Assembly (NCBI RefSeq): GCF_000002985.6
Contig: NC_003282.8
Location: 9,300,001-9,364,000 of the forward strand
Origin: Caenorhabditis elegans
Taxonomy: Eukaryota; Nematoda; Chromadorea; Rhabditida; Rhabditidae
DNA: 64,000 bases
Direction: 5' to 3'
The position numbers were made by a program, and so were the translations under genes. Position 1 is the first letter of the stretch. Every line of letters starts with the position of its first letter. The notes under the pieces were generated by a model. The model saw only the letters and a program-made list of their open reading frames with translations. It searched no databases and had not been told where the DNA came from. Shown in pieces: positions 24,471 to 35,887 of this stretch.

Positions 24471-27450
24471 ATGGAGAGCAAGAAACGTTCTAGTGATAAG
24501 GTGAGTCAAACTCTGGATTTCATTCACAATTTATGCAGTAAACTGTTCGTGAAATCCTTTTAAAAACTAACTTTTACAATTAGAGTAATTTTCCAGAAAA
24601 GCACTGAAGTTGATTCGATGAGCGACAAAGAAAGTCTTTATGTCTCTGCAAGTGATCAGCCACCAGCAGAGATTACAATCAAACTTGAGAAGGATACAAA
24701 AAGAAAGATCACAATTATCAGTGAAGTTGAGAACCCAAAACGTGCTCGACGTGGATCAGCTGATCTTCGACGTCAGGCTATTGTGAATAGTGCTATCCGA
24801 AGTGCTCAGTCTACTGCATCTTCTCGTTCCAGAAGTAGAAGCCGAAGCAGAAGCCGATCGACAATGAACCAACAAATCCGCCTTGCTCGTACTAGATCTG
24901 CAAGTGGTGGCAAGCTGAGAAGATCTAGAAGTGCTCGTCGTCGGTCTCCATCATCGTCAGCATCTCGTTCTCGATCTAGATCAACTTCACGTACTCGTGC
25001 TCAATCAATTCCAATTCGCTACAGAGATCGTCCAGAAAAGGTAACAAATTATGTATTCCTACATCCATCTAAATATTCTATTTCAGATTGAGAAACCTAT
25101 TCAACCTCTTCCTCCCCTTCGCCTCCCAACACATTTGACCAAAAAAAGTTCAGTTGGATCAAAAAAACTGCCACCACCGGATTGCATTAATCTTCCATCT
25201 CCTCTTTTTATTCTCACCGAGCAACAAGTCATTGGTGCAAGTGAAAAGAAGACTGTTCAGTTTGTGACCAAAGTTCTTTTGACTTCCAAGAAGCTCTCCC
25301 TTGATGACCGTAAGCTGTTGTTTGCTGAAATGGTTGAAGCTGAGTATGTTGGAACTTCTCGTTCGTCAACAGATTTGAACAAGTCATCAGACGATGAACC
25401 AGAAGAAGAGTTTGCTACGAAGATTCACTATTCCTCCAAAGGAATTTATATTCATACAGTGCAGAATGTGAGAAAGATTCGTTCGGGTAAAACTTCGTCC
25501 ATCACAGAAGAGAAGAGCTATGCAAACATTTGCAAGACGAAAATCTCGGGAGATCATGGAAAATCAACGGAAGGATTTCTGAATGTTCAATGTTCGGAAA
25601 CTATTTCTGTTGTTGATCAGAAGTACATCAGATCTGAGGAATTTAAGATTGGTCTTACTGGGGTTAATGTCTCTGGGTGAGCGATTTGTCAATGGTAAAC
25701 TTTATCTCATTTAAATTTTACAGAAATGTTTCGATTAACTCTTCCAAGACCACATTTGATCCAACCAAGACTATCACTTTCAGTGAGGATCTCATGTTTG
25801 ACAGCAAAAACATTGGGTAAGTGACTGTTACTTTTTAATAAAAGCGTAGGAGTCTGATTAATTTATAAATGTAGTTTGAAATCAAAAACTTTCAGAATCA
25901 CAATTCGTCACAGTTCTGTCGCTGAAATGAAGGAAATGTGGCATCACGAAATGGGATCATTTGGAGAAGAAACGTCAGAATACAGAGAACTCAAGTTCTT
26001 CTTCGATGAGAAAAAGAAGGATGATAACAAAACTGTTGGAAAATCAGTGGTATCTATTCTCCAAGGAACGAAACCTTCTGCACCTCCAGCATCAACCAGT
26101 TCATCTTCCAAAAATTCTTCTTCCATCAATTCTCCAAAGACTCCGAATATTTCTGGTTCTTCGCGTAGATCTCGTTCTCGTGCCAAGAGACATAAGGCTC
26201 TCCAAAAGAGGGATAGTAAAACTAACAGAACTCCAAGTCCTGATAGACAGTCATGCAAGAAGGATGCTCGTCCAGATCAGGATCCAATCAAGTTGAGTGA
26301 GATTAAGGTTTCAGAGCATGTCGACTCAACGGGGAATGAGACTTTTTATCAATCTTTCCCGAAAGCCACGTCCACTCCGAAAAGTCCAGCTTCTTCTCTC
26401 AACTCTTCAGTTCTTGAATCCAAAGTGAAGAATTCCATGCAGAAAACTCCCGACGAGGGTCCGTCTCGGCGTGGTGCAATGAGCATTAGAGAGCGATCAG
26501 TTTCAAGAAACGGTGACAATGAAATTGATTTGGATAAAAGTTTGAGCTTGAAGAAACCATCTGCATCGAAGAATTTGGCCAGTTTGTTGGAAAAGAAGGA
26601 AGAGGCAAGAAAAACTGATGTAACATCTTCCATGATCAGTTCAAAACCTCCAACTTCTCCTGGCACCTCCGTCTACATGTACAACACTGGATCAGCCAAT
26701 TCGACTTTTATGTCTGCTAAAGATTTGCATAAAGAACGTGTTGCAGCTTCTACTGGTCCCAGATCTGCTTCAAAATCTCCAAAAGGAACACTTCGCGTGA
26801 AGGAAACTAAAGTCATTCGTGAAGTTCGCCAAGAAGATGGAAAGCCACCTGAGATTAGTGAGAAGAAAGAAGAAACTGTGAAAGAGGAAAAAGTGAATCT
26901 GAGTGAGAGATTGAGAGCCAGATCGAGAGCTTCATCTCCTGCAACTCCAACTTTGAAGAGAACATTCAATCAGACGGATGAGTCGAATATTGTGACTTTG
27001 AGTGCAGGTTAGTTTAATTCTTAATTTTTATATATTCAGTCAAAAATATTATAATTTTAAGTCAAAGAAACCCATCAAACTTTGGAAATGACACCAATCA
27101 AAGTGAATTCTGAAACAGTTCCTTCAACTTCTTATGGACAACGTGCTTTCCCTGAGAGTGTTCAATTGGATATGCTCATTGACAAGAAACGACTTGTGCT
27201 TAATGTTAATTTCATGCTTCTTGCTGAAAAACATCCAGAAGTTGAAATTCTTGGTTTCACATTCAAAGGACAAAAGTTGTGGGAAAAGAGCTCAGAATGG
27301 AATCTCACAAGTGCAAATACTACTAGTCATGTCAGTTTTCTGTATGTATTTTCATTTTCTGAATGTTTTGATTTTCAGACTAAAACAATTGCTCGTCAAG
27401 CCAGTAACATTTTGGGAGATGAAGAGAAAAAAGACGAGGAGCAAAAATAA
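24471..27450 (+). CDS. Large RS-rich protein of unknown function
   Basis: Seven exons (24471-24500, about 24597-25039, 25087-25676, 25724-25816, 25897-27007, 27061-27328, 27379-27450) give roughly 870 residues. The N-terminus has an acidic start, then a long arginine/serine-rich tract (about residues 70-150) with SRSRSRSRSRS runs, as in splicing factors or nuclear-envelope proteins. Residues about 190-380 look folded, with beta-strand-like alternation (KIHYSSKGIYIHTVQNVRKI, VNVSGNVSINSSKTTFDP, GITIRHSSVAEMKEMW). The next part is disordered, rich in S/P/K with further RSRSR repeats. A compact C-terminal segment (RLVLNVNFMLLAEKHPEVEILGFTFKGQKLWEKSSEW) closes the protein. I do not recognise the family. 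Composition suggests a nuclear protein; no RRM or catalytic motif is visible. Confidence 0.75.
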
Positions 27451-28009
27451 CTGGACTACTACTAGATACTTGAACTGAACTGATGTATTGAGCCATGAAA
27501 AAATGAATTTTTATTGAAATTGTCCATTCTGTTAGTCGAGAAATGTTTTTATAGAAAGAGCTTTCCGAATGCCTAAAATTTACAACTGTTCACTTTGCCA
27601 GGTCTGTGTCTTGAAATGGTATCCGCATTAGGCCGCAAAGGGCCCATTTTTACGCTTCACGAAAACGACCATATTCGCACGTTGTTTGTGAGCCACCCGA
27701 GTGAGATGGTGATCTAGGCACCATCAGTTCATTAAGCCATTTTCATCTAACAGTGCAGGAAGAAAGACAATTACATTTTCTCGAATTCGTTTCTCTATCT
27801 TCAAAATTTGAAAGATAAAAAAGGTAAAATTTTCAAATATAAAACTTTCGAAAAATTCATAAAGGTATCAAACATCAATAATTTCTGATTTTCAATTTGC
27901 AAATTATTTCCTCTAATTTCCATTTCATCATGCAAATTCATTCATTATAATTTCAAAAAGTGTTCCATATAAGCCGGCTGGGAATTGTCTAAACAGACTG
28001 GTTCAAAAA
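27451..28009. other. Intergenic between RS-rich gene and C-type lectin gene
   Basis: 3' UTR of the upstream gene followed by a GC-richer patch (about 27590-27740, with GGCCGCAAAGGGCCC) and the lectin promoter. No coding or RNA gene identified. Confidence 0.4.
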
Positions 28010-28745
28010 ATGCGTCTACTTCCAGTAACTCTTCTCTTAGGAGCTGTCATCTTTGTTTCCACCAAAAGTACCTGCCGGACAAGAACTAAACCTCCAAGTA
28101 CTGTACCTATGAATGAAGTAACTGAAGCTGTAACAACCAAGAAAGCAAGCAATGTTACCGTTAAACCTACAACATGTGAGGCAAGTTGGACTCGAGTGGA
28201 AAGATCAATTGGTGGATGGTGTCTGAAGGTTTACAATGGATTTGTTCATCAAGATCAGGCTTCTCAGGCTTGTATTAGAATCGGAGCTGAACTATCTGGA
28301 AGTGAAAGTTCTGCTGAAAGAGCTGTTATTGCAAGACTTGGAAAAGAAAGAATGCTCGCTGCTTCTGACTATAAATTTGGAACTATTCGAGTTGGAATTG
28401 CAAGACCTACTACAACTAGAGTGAGTTTTTCAAGAAAAAATATGAAAATAAACTTGAAACTTTCTTTTGACCGAGTTGTGTTAAAATGAAGTCTTAAATA
28501 TTTAGGCTTGGGCACTCACCGATGGAAATAATGATGGAGGTCAGCAAGGTATTCAATGGAGTAAGGGAGAACCACAACTGGGTCCAACCAGCGGATATTC
28601 CCATAATTGTGCTCTTATGTGGATTTGGGCTTCAACTGGAACCAGCCCTTATGAACATGGAAAATACTTTCACAAGTTTGTCCACTTACTTGGAAGGACA
28701 TGTACAGAGGATTTGTTTGTGGAAAGCGTGCTACTTGATTTTTAA
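28010..28745 (+). CDS. Secreted C-type lectin-like domain protein, possible C-terminal frameshift
   Basis: Exon 1 (28010-28420) starts MRLLPVTLLLGAVIFVSTKS, a signal peptide, then a Thr-rich stalk and a CTLD opening CEASWTRVERSIGGWCLKVY..HQDQASQACIRIGAELSG. Exon 2 (from 28506) continues AWALTDGNNDGGQQGIQWSKGEPQLGP and NCALMWIWASTGTSPYEHGK. After this the open frame runs through an uncharacteristic tail to TAA at 28745. In another frame the same DNA reads VCPLTWKDMYRGFVCGKRAT then TGA at 28738, which is the normal end of worm CTLDs with the last conserved cysteine. So either a single-base indel broke the gene near 28660-28680, or the protein has a new C-terminus. Carbohydrate-binding EPN/QPD residues are not obvious. 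Confidence 0.7.
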
Positions 28746-29112
28746 TGTTCTAAATTAATTGATTATTCGAATAAAATCTTATTTTTCTTTTTTTGCATTT
28801 GTTTTCTTTCGATTTAAATATACTTCTTCAGGTCATAAATTCTAAGGTCGATGTGGCAGCAAATAGTATAGAAAAGAACAGATATGACGCAAATAGGAAA
28901 GAGGCGAGACGCTTTTGTGACGCCTCGGACAGATTTATATAATTACAGTTGTTTTTGTTTCAGTCTTTTTAGTAAGATGTTTCATTATAGTTGCGAAAAC
29001 TCCAGACCAGTATTACCCACAACTTCAAATTTTAACATTTTTAACGAACAAATCCAATTTATCATATTAAACTTTAAAAAGATATTAAATGTTCTTGATA
29101 GAAAAGTAAGAA
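28746..29112. other. Convergent 3' flank
   Basis: Between the lectin gene and the minus-strand DUF19 gene. No gene supported. Confidence 0.4.
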
Positions 29113-30852
29113 TTAGTTGGTTGAATCAACCATGCATCTGAGTCCCCAGCAAGAGTTGTCGAAAGTGATACGGAAGTTCTCACATCCAAAGTATCCAGCC
29201 TGCAATTATTTAAACTTTTTTTCAGAAAAGTTTCAACTTTGAATTCTAAATTTTGTTATTTTGCCTTTCTGTGTATCAGAAGATTTTTAAAACTCACTCC
29301 TCCGACTCCACAGGCGGCATTGTAGGCGTCATTCAAACAGCTTCCAGTTTGTTGAACTGCTCTGAATATGAACAATTGAATTGAATAAAGTAGATAGTAT
29401 TTTTCCAAACATAGTTCAAATGGTGGAGTACGAGTAAAATTGCGAATTTGCTTTGGAGATAATTCAAACAGGGAGATTTGTAAAAAATTGGGAAATCGCG
29501 AATTTTTAAATTGAAATTTTCAGTCCTTCGCAAATTGTTCTTCATTTTAAGTATTTTAAAACAAAATGCATTAACCATATTCCACTTTTGATGTATTCTT
29601 ACTATTCATAACTCACGGGCAGAAGTTTCCAGCAGACACTGTTTGATTGAAGTTTTGAATGCAAGAGTTATACGCATTTGTAGTTGGGAAAGTACCGAGA
29701 CAGTCCCATTGGCTTACTACTTCTGGAAATAGTAAAATAGTGGTAAAGAAGTCTTTGGTGAATCTTACCAGAGAATCCTCCGACGCACATCCACTCGAGT
29801 CCACGGAATGTTCTAACATAATCGAATGCTGAAATATAATCATTAAAAAATAAATTTCAATTATAATATGAAAAAAATGTTGTACGTTCGAATTGCCATT
29901 CACGACAGGTCGAAAATCTCGATATCTATGAATTTACTCACTGTTCGAGAAATCAGGTTGTGGCTTGTTGAGAAGAGTATAGAGATTCATACAGGTATAA
30001 TAAGAAGATCCGAGGCATTGGTAGAATTGAGTACGGGTGCTGAAAGTGTCATTGGATTTGAATGTTTGAATTTATTGAATTTATTAGCATGCAATACTTA
30101 TGAGTTCACTAAATATTTAAAATTTAAACAGTAGTAAGCAGTAATAAACAATGAAGCCTAGAAATGAGTCTATGATTAATTTGTCTTATGCCCGGTCAAT
30201 TTGACAATGAAACTTTCAACTGTTATAGTGGAACATGTTAAGTGTGAAAAACGACGAGGAAATTGAAATTTAACAAATTGAACATAATTATCATGGCTAA
30301 CATAGACACATATAAAACCAAATGGCGAAAGTTTCAGAAGTGATATAACATTTTTTAAAGTAAGATCGTTCACAAATAAATTTTTCCTAACAGATCACCA
30401 CAATACCACAATATTCAATGTTTCAACTCACTTGCAAACCTTGATAAGTTCTGTAACATTCATTTCCAAATATTTCTGAACTGTATTGAAAATGTAAGAT
30501 CCATTGCGCCAAGAAATAGAATCATCCATTCCAAAGAACTGATTGAACGTTGTCTAGAAAATTTTCATTGAAACTATAATTTTATTTTTGATGATCAGTT
30601 TTCATTACATACAAATACTTATTTTTCTACAAACCGCTATCGAATTTGCACCCGTAAAAGGTGTATTGGATATATTAAATGTACCTGACAATAATTGAAT
30701 TGAATATCCTGACAAGCAGAAATGGCAGCATTTTGAGGAGTCTCACGGAAAGCCATTAATTGAATAAGATCATTTGGAAGAGAATATGGTAGAAGGAATG
30801 CTGCTTGGGAAACTCCCACAAGTACAAGAAGAGCCAATGCTATTGTACGCAT
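29113..30852 (-). CDS. Secreted DUF19 (T20D4.11-like) cysteine-rich protein, second copy
   Basis: Minus strand from ATG 30852: MRTIALALLVLVGVSQAAFL is a signal peptide. Exons then give ACQDIQFNYC, TELIKVCK, RTQFYQCLGSSYYTCMNLYTLL, FRGLEWMCVGGFS, VVSQWDCLGTF..YNSCIQNF, GNFCP, TGSCLNDAYNAACGVGGAG, GYFGCENFRITFDNSCWGLRCMVDSTN. The cysteine spacing matches the DUF19/T20D4.11-like family and the gene at 22526-24075, but sequence identity between the two is low, so they are not a recent tandem pair. It is probably an extracellular protein; the role is unknown. Confidence 0.8.
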
Positions 30853-31483
30853 TTTCTAAATAATTTATAATATCGTTCAGGTTCAGGGAGGAAATTGACG
30901 GTAAGTGCAGAATTTTGAAGGGGATTGGTGATGTCATCTTAATTTTTTTTTTCTTAAGCTTTATTGGATATAAATATAGAACTTTGAATAATGCGACAGC
31001 TTGAAGTTAGATTTCAAAAATAATAACCGGTTCTTCTTTACTTAGTCTCAGTTGTATGTGACACTAATGTTTTTTTGGAGATTTGAATGACTAAGGGAGG
31101 AAACACGATAATATAATATAATATTGTTTATTTGTCACAAGAAAGAGCTACACCGGAAGATTAAAAAATAAATAAAATGATGTGTGAACAAATAAGTAAA
31201 ATGACCAGTATAAATTGCAAAATATAGTGTCCAGAAATTGCAAATTCGAGCGTCATTTTTCTTATAATGTTTGACGTATTTTTGATAATTTCCATGAAGT
31301 TAAAAAGTTTTCCAGAAAAATAACAACCAAAAAAACATTAAAGAACATTGAGAAATTTTGGGTACTGTAGCGGGAAATTTTCAATCGTGCCAGGACCATT
31401 GACAGTAAGTCCGTAATTCATGGAGATGTAATAATAATAATGAAGTGGATTTTAATTCATTATTGGGAATTTCAGAAATTCTA
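30853..31483. other. Intergenic, AT-rich
   Basis: Upstream of the DUF19 gene and left of the mariner insertion. Contains an (ATAATAT)n-like stretch near 31110-31130. No gene supported. Confidence 0.4.
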
Positions 31484-32724
31484 TTAGGTTGGTCCGGAAG
31501 TCTTTATAACTGGGTTTGCTTTTCCACCGCTCGCCACAGTTGCACTTTGGTATTCCCTCGTTGCTAGTGAATAACAACAAGAGTAGGAACTTCATTGTAA
31601 GCAACACCTCATTCCCTTTCCTCTGGCCTGAAGTTAGTCAACCAACGATGTATGTCCCTAGTGCGATCCACATCCGATATGGTTTGATGTACCTCTTCCT
31701 CTCTCATACCACGATGAAGGATTCGGAAAGTCTCCTCAAGAATGTTTATGATTCACATGTTCCCTACTATAATATCATACGCAATTGGTTCCAAAGCTTC
31801 GAGAAGGACGACTTTTCTCTCGAAGACTCTGAGACCCCATAAATTGGATTTGGACACGTTGCAGAAAGCCATGGCAACGGATCCTTTCCAAATCACCCGT
31901 GAGCTGTCAACCACACTTGGGTCCCGTCAAACCAACATTGTACGAGGCTGGGAACCTCTTGGAATAAAGAAACTTATGGGTCAATTCATACCTCACACCT
32001 TGACACAGGCGAATCTTGATTTTTTAGTGGGTGATTCCTTTTCCCTCCTCATTTTCCACGGGGCCGATCGATGGTTGGGCCGACTCATTACTGGTAACGA
32101 GAAGTGGGTCCTCTACGATAACAACCACAAGCGTGCTCAGTGGATTGGAGAATGAGAGACACCACAGGATGCCGCCAAACCCGACCTTCACCCCAAAAAA
32201 GGCATGCTCTCAGTGTGGAGGGGAGTGTAGGGCCCTTTCTACTGGGAACTGCTGCCTGAGGGCAAAATGATTAGTGGGGACATCTACGTTATCTAACCAT
32301 GGAACATGAAGGAAGTCATCGATGGTTCACCCCTGATGGACAAGCAATTCTGTTTTCAGCAAAACAACGCTAGTTCCCACCTCTCGAAACAGGAAAAGTA
32401 GGAACATACCAGCCATGGATGGATGGTTCTCCTTCACGCACCGTATTCTCCAGACCTCACTCCATCTGAATACTAGTCGTTTTCAAATATGACCCGTGTC
32501 CACGAGCGGAGAATCTTCAATACCCAAAAAAGTGCCAATGTAGCACTCAAGCATTATTTCGACTCGCGCCCGGAAGGGTACTGTTAGCAGGGCATTAATA
32601 AGTTGCCCACACGTAGACAGTATATTGTTGATAATGATAGCGAATAAAATGTATCCTATCGTTTCTCTTGCTTCGAGAAATAAACGATTGAAAAAGTTAT
32701 AAAGACTTCCGGACCAACCTAATA
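31482..32724 (+). mobile_element. Degenerate mariner-family transposon
   Basis: Terminal inverted repeats TTAGGTTGGTCCGGAAGTCT (from 31484) and its exact complement ending at 32722, flanked by TA on each side (31482-31483 and 32723-32724). The plus strand holds remnants of a mariner transposase: an N-terminal helix-turn-helix-like portion (about 31690-31850), TGNEKWVLYDNNHKRAQW around the second catalytic region (about 32090-32145), and APYSPDLTPSEY (about 32440-32475). Several stops and at least one frame change interrupt it, so it cannot make an active transposase. Element length is 1239 bp, the usual size of a full mariner, so it is decayed rather than internally deleted. Confidence 0.88.
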
Positions 32725-33522
32725 CTTCACCGTTTAAAAAACTTGGAAAATGTGAAACATAAATTTTTTTGACATATCTGGTGAAACAACTATATTCAAG
32801 AGAACAGGAAAAATTAGCAGAACAGCAAAGCTGAAGGATGGAGCTGTACTGAGTCGTTTTACGGGGGCTCGAATCTTCGCCTCTCGCGCGGAAAGTTGAA
32901 TGCAAAGAAGGCAGAAGATAAAGCGGTTCTATCACGACCGTATGGAATATCTAGTTTATTTTAATCAAATAAACTACTGAAAATTTTCTCCCAACAGTAC
33001 AAAAACCTTAGATTTTCAGTATAAGAAGTTTTTTGAAAATAAATTTAACTTTTACATCTTGTTTTTTTTCAAAAAAATATTAAAAAAAGAACGGTAAAAT
33101 TTGAAAAAGTGACGTTTAAAGAAAAAGTGAGAAGCTGACTCAAAAAAAGGGCAGGGCGTCGTCAAGATTCTCGACCGTGTGCATACACACCGAATCGTGG
33201 CAAAAATTATATGATCGTGTCGTCGCAGCACATTTGATATCACCTTGGCATATCAGTATAGGTTATCAAATCGAATTACGTGGACATTGAATGCTTTTTA
33301 ACTGGATGATTATTGAGGAGACACACCTCGTAAAAAGGAAAACTGTTAAAATGGTTTGGGGAGAGTGTATGTCACTCCCAATTCTTGTTATGCAAGTTTG
33401 CAGTAATGAACTTTTTGAAAATTGCAAATTTTCAGATACGGAAGCCAACAAAATACAAGTAACAATTAAACGATAAGAGAAAAAATGAAACAATGAACAA
33501 CCTAACAAAATAGCCTAGAAAA
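32725..33522. other. Intergenic between mariner and the unknown gene
   Basis: AT-rich with a GC-richer patch near 33145-33235 (GGGCGTCGTCAAGATTCTCGACC...) that looks repeat-derived. No coding evidence. Confidence 0.4.
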
Positions 33523-35525
33523 TTAAAATGACAAAAATGGAAAACGATGAAAGAAGTCTTCAATTGTGGCTGGTTGATCTGAAACTGGAATTAATTTGTT
33601 TTTGGAGCGACTTTCATGAGCACGAAATTCTGAATTTGGAGTGGATTCGACTGTTGTGGTGTCTTTGTGAGAGTTGATAGAAGAGTGAATTGATTCGATC
33701 TGAAATTGAAGATAACGAAATTATTCATAATTTGGGAACTATGGCAATGCATTTCTATCTAAATATAATTTCTAGGTTTTTTTAAAATAAAATCAACTCT
33801 ATATTTAGAGAAGTCATACTAACATACTTTAAATATAGAAAAATGTATTCACAAAAGTTCAGAATTGATTGCTAATGAATGTCTAGATCACTTTGAGGTT
33901 TTGGGAATAATATTCACTATTTTATATGGTACAATTTATAAAATGTTTTTAAATTACATTTGATAACTCACAATATTACTTTCCAATTCTCCTTCCAACT
34001 CATTTAATTCTTTTGTTATTTTCTCCAATCTCTTCTTCAATTTCTCCTGAATAAATCCTTTGGAATGATCGATTTCATACTTCAAAACTTTCTTCATTTT
34101 CAATTTCAGCCCAAACATTTCCAACTTCGTGAAATATTTTGAGCCGATTTCAAAAAGCTGCCAATTTTCGAATGATCCACACAATTGACAAAGAAGTGCC
34201 ATCTAGAAAACTCGGAGTTGTATTATGTTTGCATTCGATAAAATACCGTGTTTTTGAATTCTTTCTGATAGTTTGATGTGAAAGGTAACTTTGAGAGAAG
34301 AAAAGCTTTTGTTCGTAGAAACTGAATTTGATCACCAAAATCGACCAAAATGGATTCGTAGTAGGAAAGAAATTGTAGAGAAATTGAAGTTTCAGGTGAA
34401 GACAGCTGAAAAAAAATCATATAAAATTTATAGTTTCATATACTAAAAATAAAATTACCTCCGATGTTTTTTTGATGGAACATTGGAGAAGAGAATCGAT
34501 TAGCATTATTTCATGTGTACGATTGTTTTTCGTGCTTTCACGGAGCCCGGTGAGAATCTAAAATTGAAACTTTTGAAGTTAGAATATGATTTACAAGTAA
34601 AAAGACAAAACACCAATAAAACGTCACAAAAAATTTGGAACGCTTCACGAATTTGCGTGTCATCCGTGCGCAGGGGCCATGCTAATCTTCTCTGTATTGT
34701 TCCAATTCTAGAACATATACTAAAATTGGAACAATACAGAGAAGATTAGCATGGCCCCTGCGCACGGATGACACGCAAATTCGTGAAGCGTTCCAAATTT
34801 TTAGATCTTTTCAGTGGCGTTTTGTGTTTTGTACTTTTAAATTTAAAAAGAATTTCAGGTTGTTCTATGTTTATTTTTGTAACAAACAATTTCGTAATTT
34901 TTTACTTCTGAAAAGTTAACTCACCACGACAAATTTTTGTTAAATCCGAAAAGGCGTGCGCTTTTGAATAGTACTGTAATTTCAAGCTTTTGTTTGGAGA
35001 AATTTTTATAGATTTTTCGTAGTTTTTTGATGAAAAATATAGTTTTCTTATTGAAGTTGAAATATATAACAATAAAAACCTTGAATTTAAAATCTAGAGA
35101 GAAACAATGAAAAATCGATGAAAATTCCGCAGCAGCGAAATTCTGAAATTAAAGTACTTTAAATGCGTACGCATTTAACAAAAAATTGTCGTGTCAACAC
35201 CGGGCTCATAACTTCCAGCCAAATTTCGGATTAAAACCAAAAATTTAAAAATGAATGATTCTTACATTTTCAGCGCATTCGAAATCCCCATTATGATAAC
35301 AATCAGCCACTCGGAACAAGTCAATTTCACTGAAATTACGAGTTTTATGTGAATAAAAATTAATCCAACTTACGTTATTGCAGTCGCTGTTTGATTTTCT
35401 TTTAAAGCATTACGATACCAATATTTTTCATGGAAATTCGGTTTGAAAGGTAGATAAGTTGGTTTTTCTTGATGTTTACAATTATTTTCGTCATCGGAAG
35501 GGTCAAAATCATTGAGAAAATCCAT
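33523..35525 (-). CDS. Protein of unknown function overlapping the upstream COA4-like gene
   Basis: Minus strand, start at ATG 35525 (MDFLNDFDPSDDENNC). Exons continue with ALKENQTATAI, TEIDLFRVADCYHNGDFECAEN, ILTGLRESTKNNRTHEIMLID, SPETSISLQFLSYYESILVDFGDQ, SLPFTSNYQKEF-like helices, MALLCQLCGSFENWQLF, a coiled-coil-like ERLEKITKELNELEGELES type segment, and a tail ending FPFLSF then TAA at 33523. The protein is mostly helical; the YHNGDFECAENILTGL segment is TPR-like, and a distant relation to human C8orf76 is possible but unproven. The first 17 bases of the CDS overlap the last 17 of the upstream COA4-like CDS in another frame. A U6-derived palindrome lies in its third intron. Confidence 0.65.
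34629..34802. ncRNA. Inverted pair of U6 snRNA-derived copies (likely pseudogenes)
   Basis: On the plus strand, 34711-34802 reads as U6 snRNA from GAACATATACTAAAATTGG through GATTAGCATGGCCCCTGCGC to the 3' end CGTTCCAAATTTTT. The complement of 34629-34707 repeats the same 79 bases exactly, so the two copies form a perfect palindrome with a 16-base spacer. The U6 5' stem-loop (GTTCTTCCGA) is missing or altered in both. Both arms carry GCGCACGGATGAC where the U6 I remember has GCGCAAGGATGAC. Missing 5' ends and the shared change argue for pseudogenes. Confidence 0.85.
34924..35193. repeat. Palindromic dispersed repeat
   Basis: Left arm CACGACAAATTTTTGTTAAAT, with GTGCGCTTTTGAATAGTACTG downstream; right arm reads, on the other strand, CACGACAATTTTTTGTTAAAT followed by GCGTACGCATTTAAAGTACT. 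Arms of about 60 bp flank a less conserved middle. This is a non-coding MITE-like element of the same family as those near 48686-48994 and 49444-49778. It sits in an intron of the unknown gene. Confidence 0.65.
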
Positions 35526-35887
35526 TATTCTTTGTTTCTGATTCTTCTTTTGGTGGCTCACCGACTTGAACGCTTTGAACACAGGTTCTGAATTCTTTTA
35601 CCTAAAGTATATTTTTTTTAATAATAAAAAGAAAAAAGAAGAAAACAAACCACGTCTTGACACTTTCTCCAATCTCTATGTTCTCCCATACAATCCGAGA
35701 CTTTTAGATGAAGATCCCAGCACCCAGACTTCCTGAAAATAATATTTTTGTTTTAAATTTCAAAAAAATTGCATCATATTTCATACTTTATGAGTGACTC
35801 GACACGGTCTTCCTGATCGGCGTTTCCAGTCCAAATATGAGGAGATTTTGGTGCTTCCTTAGTAGCAGTTGGAGCAGCAGTTGACAT
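35509..35887 (-). CDS. COA4-like twin CX9C mitochondrial protein
   Basis: Exons 35887-35787, 35732-35651 and 35601-35509 encode 91 residues (human COA4 is 87). After MSTAAPTATKEAPKSPHIW, the sequence EDRVESLIKKSGCWDLHLKV SDC and the following CMGEHRDWRKC and CQDVVKEFRTC give two CX9C motifs in a coiled-coil-helix arrangement. HQDW/HRDW and the preceding DxLIxKSGC are shared with COA4, a factor of the intermembrane space needed for cytochrome c oxidase assembly and imported by the MIA40 disulfide relay. The stop codon overlaps the next gene's start region (35509-35525). Promoter sequence is probably shared with the divergent carrier gene. Confidence 0.85.

Noticed and set aside
25944-26969. 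Long minus-strand open frames opposite the RS-rich gene
   Set aside because: Shadow frames caused by Ser/Arg codon bias of the real exon.
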